Positions 33,409-35,665 of a DNA stretch of 35,665 nt are shown here, one piece after another. Each line of letters opens with the position of its first letter. The stretch's first letter is position 1. Under the pieces are notes generated by a model. It was not told the DNA's origin, searched no databases, and saw only the letters and a list, made by a program, of their open reading frames with translations. The stretch is from the NCBI GenBank assembly GCA_030529625.1, contig JAUMWN010000018.1, forward strand, positions 1-35,665, in the 5' to 3' direction. This DNA is from Coriobacteriales bacterium. GTDB lineage: Bacteria > Actinomycetota > Coriobacteriia > Coriobacteriales > Atopobiaceae. The translations under genes were made by a program, and so were the position numbers.

Positions 33409-33815
33409 GCCACGGTCTCCGTGAGGTTGACCAGCACGGTGTTGGCAAGATAGCCCGACTGCCCCAGCGCCACAAAGAACGAGGCGACGTCGGCCGCGGC
33501 GAGCTCTGTGTTCGTGGCACTCGCGAGCTCCTCTATGGTAAGGCTCCCGTCCGCCATGCGAACGAGCTCAGCGCCGATGGGGTCCACGTCAAACAGGTGC
33601 GTGTTTCCATGCCAGCCCTGCACCTGGTCTTGCGCCTGCACCAACTCGATGCCCGAGGCCATTGCAGGACCACGTGCCGCCTCCGGACTGGTCGTCTCGG
33701 TCGTCACGAACGCAGCATCCTGCCTTACAGCCCCAGTCGCCCCGGCGCCAACCGCACCCATGGCCGCGAGCACGGCGAGGCCAAACGCCCCCTGCACGAA
33801 CGTTCTTCTCTCCAC
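33405..33815 (-). CDS. PqqD-fold protein with twin-arginine-like signal sequence
   Basis: A 136-residue protein from the GTG at 33815, which follows AAGGATGGGGG. Residues 2-30 are ERRTFVQGAFGLAVLAAMG and on: paired Arg, Phe, then a hydrophobic core, like a Tat signal, with no charged residues before about residue 31. Residues 72-132 match the PqqD fold: LFDVDPIGAELVRMADGSLT, IEELASATN and VASFFVALGQSGYLANTV. PqqD domains normally bind leader peptides in the cytoplasm for a radical SAM enzyme, so an export signal is odd. It overlaps the radical SAM gene by four bases and is first in the operon. Confidence 0.8.
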   Translation of the reverse strand: MERRTFVQGAFGLAVLAAMGAVGAGATGAVRQDAAFVTTETTSPEAARGPAMASGIELVQAQDQVQGWHGNTHLFDVDPIGAELVRMADGSLTIEELASATNTELAAADVASFFVALGQSGYLANTVLVNLTETVA

Positions 33816-33898
33816 GTTGCCCCCATCCTTCGAAGTACTTCTTAAGTATACACGCAAACGTGACAAAAGCCTGGTCTGAGTAGGCATCGAGTTGGTCA

Positions 33899-33985
33899 TA
33901 CAGCGGGGACTGTCCCCCGAGTACAGCCTAGGTGCGGGCGCACAGTCGTGGCGCAGGCTGTACTCGGGGGACTGTCCCTGCTGTA
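33899..33985. repeat. Long inverted repeat built from two GGGGAC palindromes
   Basis: Seen: arms 33899-33930 and 33954-33985 pair almost fully, and each arm itself contains a GGGGACTGTCCC core. The loop is about 23 bases. It lies about 40 bases after the stop of the STAS-kinase gene and before the CxC operon on the same strand, so it probably ends the former transcript. Confidence 0.75.
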
Positions 33986-34026
33986 CGACCTCGCCATGCG
34001 CTGTTTAGCGAGGGGCAAGCAACGCG

Positions 34027-35229
34027 TTACAGCTCTATGGGAACGGCCGTCTCCAGCACGGAACTCAGCTGGCCGCGAACGAGCCTGTCCACTATGGTCT
34101 GCATCATCTGCTCGGATCCGGAAGCATAGCGCGTGGCATGGAAACACAGGCACAGAATGGCAAGCGGGGTGAGCATGTCGCTCACGCGCCCAATCTCGTC
34201 GGGGTCGTTGGTCCCCAGGTACGTGGTGGTGAGCACGCCCCAAAACTGCTGCGCCAGCTCGGGAGCGAAGCCCAGAAGCTGGGTCGCCTCGTCCACGCTG
34301 CGCGTCGTGCGTGGCATGACGGTTTGGGAGCACAGGATCTGCGCGAGGTCGATTGCGGGATGGCCACAGGTCGCATCGCCAATGTCGAGCAGCATGAGCT
34401 CGCCGCCCACCTCCATAATGTTCTTGCAGTGGTAGTCGCCGTGGAGGAACGAGTTTCCGTCGGGGACTTTGTTTTGTACGTAGTCCACGATGACGTCGAC
34501 CTCCTCGGGCTCGAGGTAGTCGGCCAGGCCATGCGCCCAATCCAAGAACTTTTGCTTCGCGCAGGGGAAGCTGCCCTCCTCCGGCTCTATGGCGTGGATC
34601 TCCTTGAGCAGCCTTGCGCACCGCACGCCGTACTCCTTGAGGCGCGAGGGGTTGCGGCCGATGATGGCCGAGAGCGTGTCGGCGTCGAGCAGCTCGAACA
34701 CCAGGCCAAAGGACTTCCCCACCGTTACCACGTCGTAGGAGATGGCGGTGGGCACGCCCAGGAGGAACGCGCGCTGCGCTATGGCTCGCTCGTCGTCCAG
34801 GATGGAGCGCGGCATACCCTCCCGGTACACCTTCACTATGGTCTCGGGGTCAAGGCGATACACCGTGCCAAAGCCACCCTGCCCAATCACCTCGCAGCCC
34901 TCCACGCTTATCTCGCGCGGACGGCGCGACACGTTGATCACCTGGGTGAGCCCGGTCATGTCGAACACGTCGTACACCTCGACCGAGACGTTGATAATCT
35001 CAAGCGTCTGCACGGCCTTGGCCAAACGCATCATCACGCGCAGCCCTGCGCTGGAGATGTACTCCAGGGAGCCGGCGTCCAGCACGAACTTGTCCTGCGC
35101 GTTTCTCACGCGGATGCTCCCCAGGGACTGCTCCAGCTTGGCCGCGTTGTTGGACGTGACCCTGCCTGCCAGGGCAACGACCACCTCGTCCTGCGTCGCA
35201 CTCACCAAAGAAGCGCTGCAATCGTCCAT
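34027..35229 (-). CDS. STAS domain fused to a small-molecule/protein kinase-like domain
   Basis: A 400-residue fusion. Residues 1-105 are a STAS domain of the anti-sigma-factor antagonist type: VVVALAGRVTSNNA, LDAGSLEYISSAGLRVMM with the phosphorylatable serine at about 59-60. Residues 112-390 are a kinase/aminoglycoside-phosphotransferase-like domain: loop GQGGFGTVYRL, VKVY with the ATP-binding Lys, catalytic LHGDYHCKNI, and metal-binding LLDIGDATCGHPAIDLA. I relate it to the TIGR02172-type putative kinases. The start follows GGAAGGAAAC. It is 44 bases after the small membrane gene. The fusion suggests a kinase controlled by, or acting on, a partner-switching system; no partner is in the window. 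Confidence 0.88.
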   Translation of the reverse strand: MDDCSASLVSATQDEVVVALAGRVTSNNAAKLEQSLGSIRVRNAQDKFVLDAGSLEYISSAGLRVMMRLAKAVQTLEIINVSVEVYDVFDMTGLTQVINVSRRPREISVEGCEVIGQGGFGTVYRLDPETIVKVYREGMPRSILDDERAIAQRAFLLGVPTAISYDVVTVGKSFGLVFELLDADTLSAIIGRNPSRLKEYGVRCARLLKEIHAIEPEEGSFPCAKQKFLDWAHGLADYLEPEEVDVIVDYVQNKVPDGNSFLHGDYHCKNIMEVGGELMLLDIGDATCGHPAIDLAQILCSQTVMPRTTRSVDEATQLLGFAPELAQQFWGVLTTTYLGTNDPDEIGRVSDMLTPLAILCLCFHATRYASGSEQMMQTIVDRLVRGQLSSVLETAVPIEL

Positions 35230-35273
35230 GCCTGTTTCCTTCCTTCGCTGGCGTTACGCAACCTGCCAGGACG

Positions 35274-35465
35274 CTACCGCCCTCGTCTCCCGTAGAACAT
35301 CTCGGTCGCAAAGACGACCACCCCAAAGACCGCAATGTAGGGCCATTGCGGATTGAACGTGCGACCGTCGATAACGACGTCCTTCAAGAACCAAAATCCG
35401 ATAAGAGCCACGACAAAGATGAACGTCGTGAGCGCCGCCTTTGCCACGGGGCTTAGGTTGTTCAT
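35274..35465 (-). CDS. Small two-helix membrane protein
   Basis: A 63-residue protein from the ATG at 35465, after GAGGAGACTACCT. Two hydrophobic helices at about 9-27 and 41-57 flank a short loop (KDVVIDGRTFNPQ), and the C-terminus is basic (GRRGR). No family is recognised. It is probably co-transcribed with the STAS-kinase gene 44 bases downstream and may be its membrane partner (inference). Confidence 0.65.
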   Translation of the reverse strand: MNNLSPVAKAALTTFIFVVALIGFWFLKDVVIDGRTFNPQWPYIAVFGVVVFATEMFYGRRGR

Positions 35466-35581
35466 AGGTAGTCTCCTCACCTTGAATCGTGGGGTAATGT
35501 GACCCACAATACTACAGAATACCTGTTTTTGTGCCGCTGGGCATCGCGTATGCGCCGGGTATGGGTGCGCGGGGACAGCCA

Positions 35582-35644
35582 GGGACAAGGGGGACGGGGA
35601 CGTTTGTCCCACTTTGGGACAAGGGGGACGGGGACGTTTGTCCC
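35582..35644. repeat. Two exact 29-base direct repeats with GGGACAA/TTGTCCC ends
   Basis: Seen: copies at 35582-35610 and 35616-35644, identical and 34 bases apart. Each begins GGGACAAGGGGGACGGGGAC and ends TTTGTCCC, so its ends can pair. A degenerate GGGGACAGCC piece precedes them. It lies at the window edge upstream of the small membrane protein. Confidence 0.8.
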
Positions 35645-35665
35645 ACGACGCGCGCAGCCCGTACA

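Noticed and set aside
34138..35295. 385-residue plus-strand frame over the STAS-kinase
   Set aside because: Antisense to a gene with intact kinase motifs; the translation is dominated by His, Val and Ala and resembles no domain.

Overview
The window is GC-rich, gene-dense DNA that looks like a strictly anaerobic actinobacterium of the class Coriobacteriia (Olsenella, Collinsella or Atopobium type). This is an inference. It rests on the base composition, the 2-hydroxyacyl-CoA dehydratase/activase and polyferredoxin genes, a T-box controlling pheST, two radical SAM enzymes in one operon, and intergenic GGGGAC-GTCCCC palindromes. I saw no rRNA, tRNA, CRISPR array, transposase or phage gene.

Layout. 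(1) 30-446 (-) is a small anchored acidic protein. (2) 615-7879 (+) is a seven-gene redox operon: a cysteine-poor dehydratase-like subunit, a NapH-like membrane polyferredoxin, a double-cubane/YjiM-like subunit, its ATP-dependent activase, a DsbD/TauE-like membrane protein, and a response regulator with its histidine kinase. (3) 7926-10084 (-) is MTA/SAH nucleosidase, a zinc phospholipase C-like hydrolase and a GntR regulator; 10211-10978 (+) is a nitroreductase. (4) 11104-14985 (-) is pheS-pheT behind a T-box leader with an extended -10 promoter. (5) 15070-20877 (-) is a sugar-kinase/amino-sugar run: ROK kinase, flavodoxin, nagA, Cof-type HAD phosphatase, YdcF-like membrane protein and GNAT. 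(6) 20991-21172 is a head-to-head array of six 30-base units, followed by a MutT-like Nudix gene. (7) 21712-26762 looks accessory: a PLD-nuclease/helicase/DUF3427 protein, a PAT-type acetyltransferase, a possible structured RNA, and a DUF3644 (HEPN-like) protein. (8) 26846-33815 (-) is a tightly coupled six-gene operon: an exported-looking PqqD-fold protein, a SPASM radical SAM enzyme, a 155-residue protein with nine CxC pairs, a large TPR lipoprotein, a B12-type radical SAM protein and a U32 protein. (9) 34027-35465 (-) is a STAS-kinase fusion and a small membrane protein.

How the parts work together. In region 2 the membrane iron-sulfur protein could feed electrons to the activase, which would energise the double-cubane-like subunit by ATP hydrolysis; the cysteine-poor paralogue would be a structural or substrate-binding partner, and the two-component system at the 3' end would control the operon. 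In region 8 the gene order and the stop/start overlaps suggest a peptide-modification pathway whose substrate is the CxC-rich protein. That region is the best candidate for an undescribed system. Palindromes with a GGGGAC-N-GTCCCC core sit just after the stop codons of several genes and probably cap transcripts or are REP-like elements.
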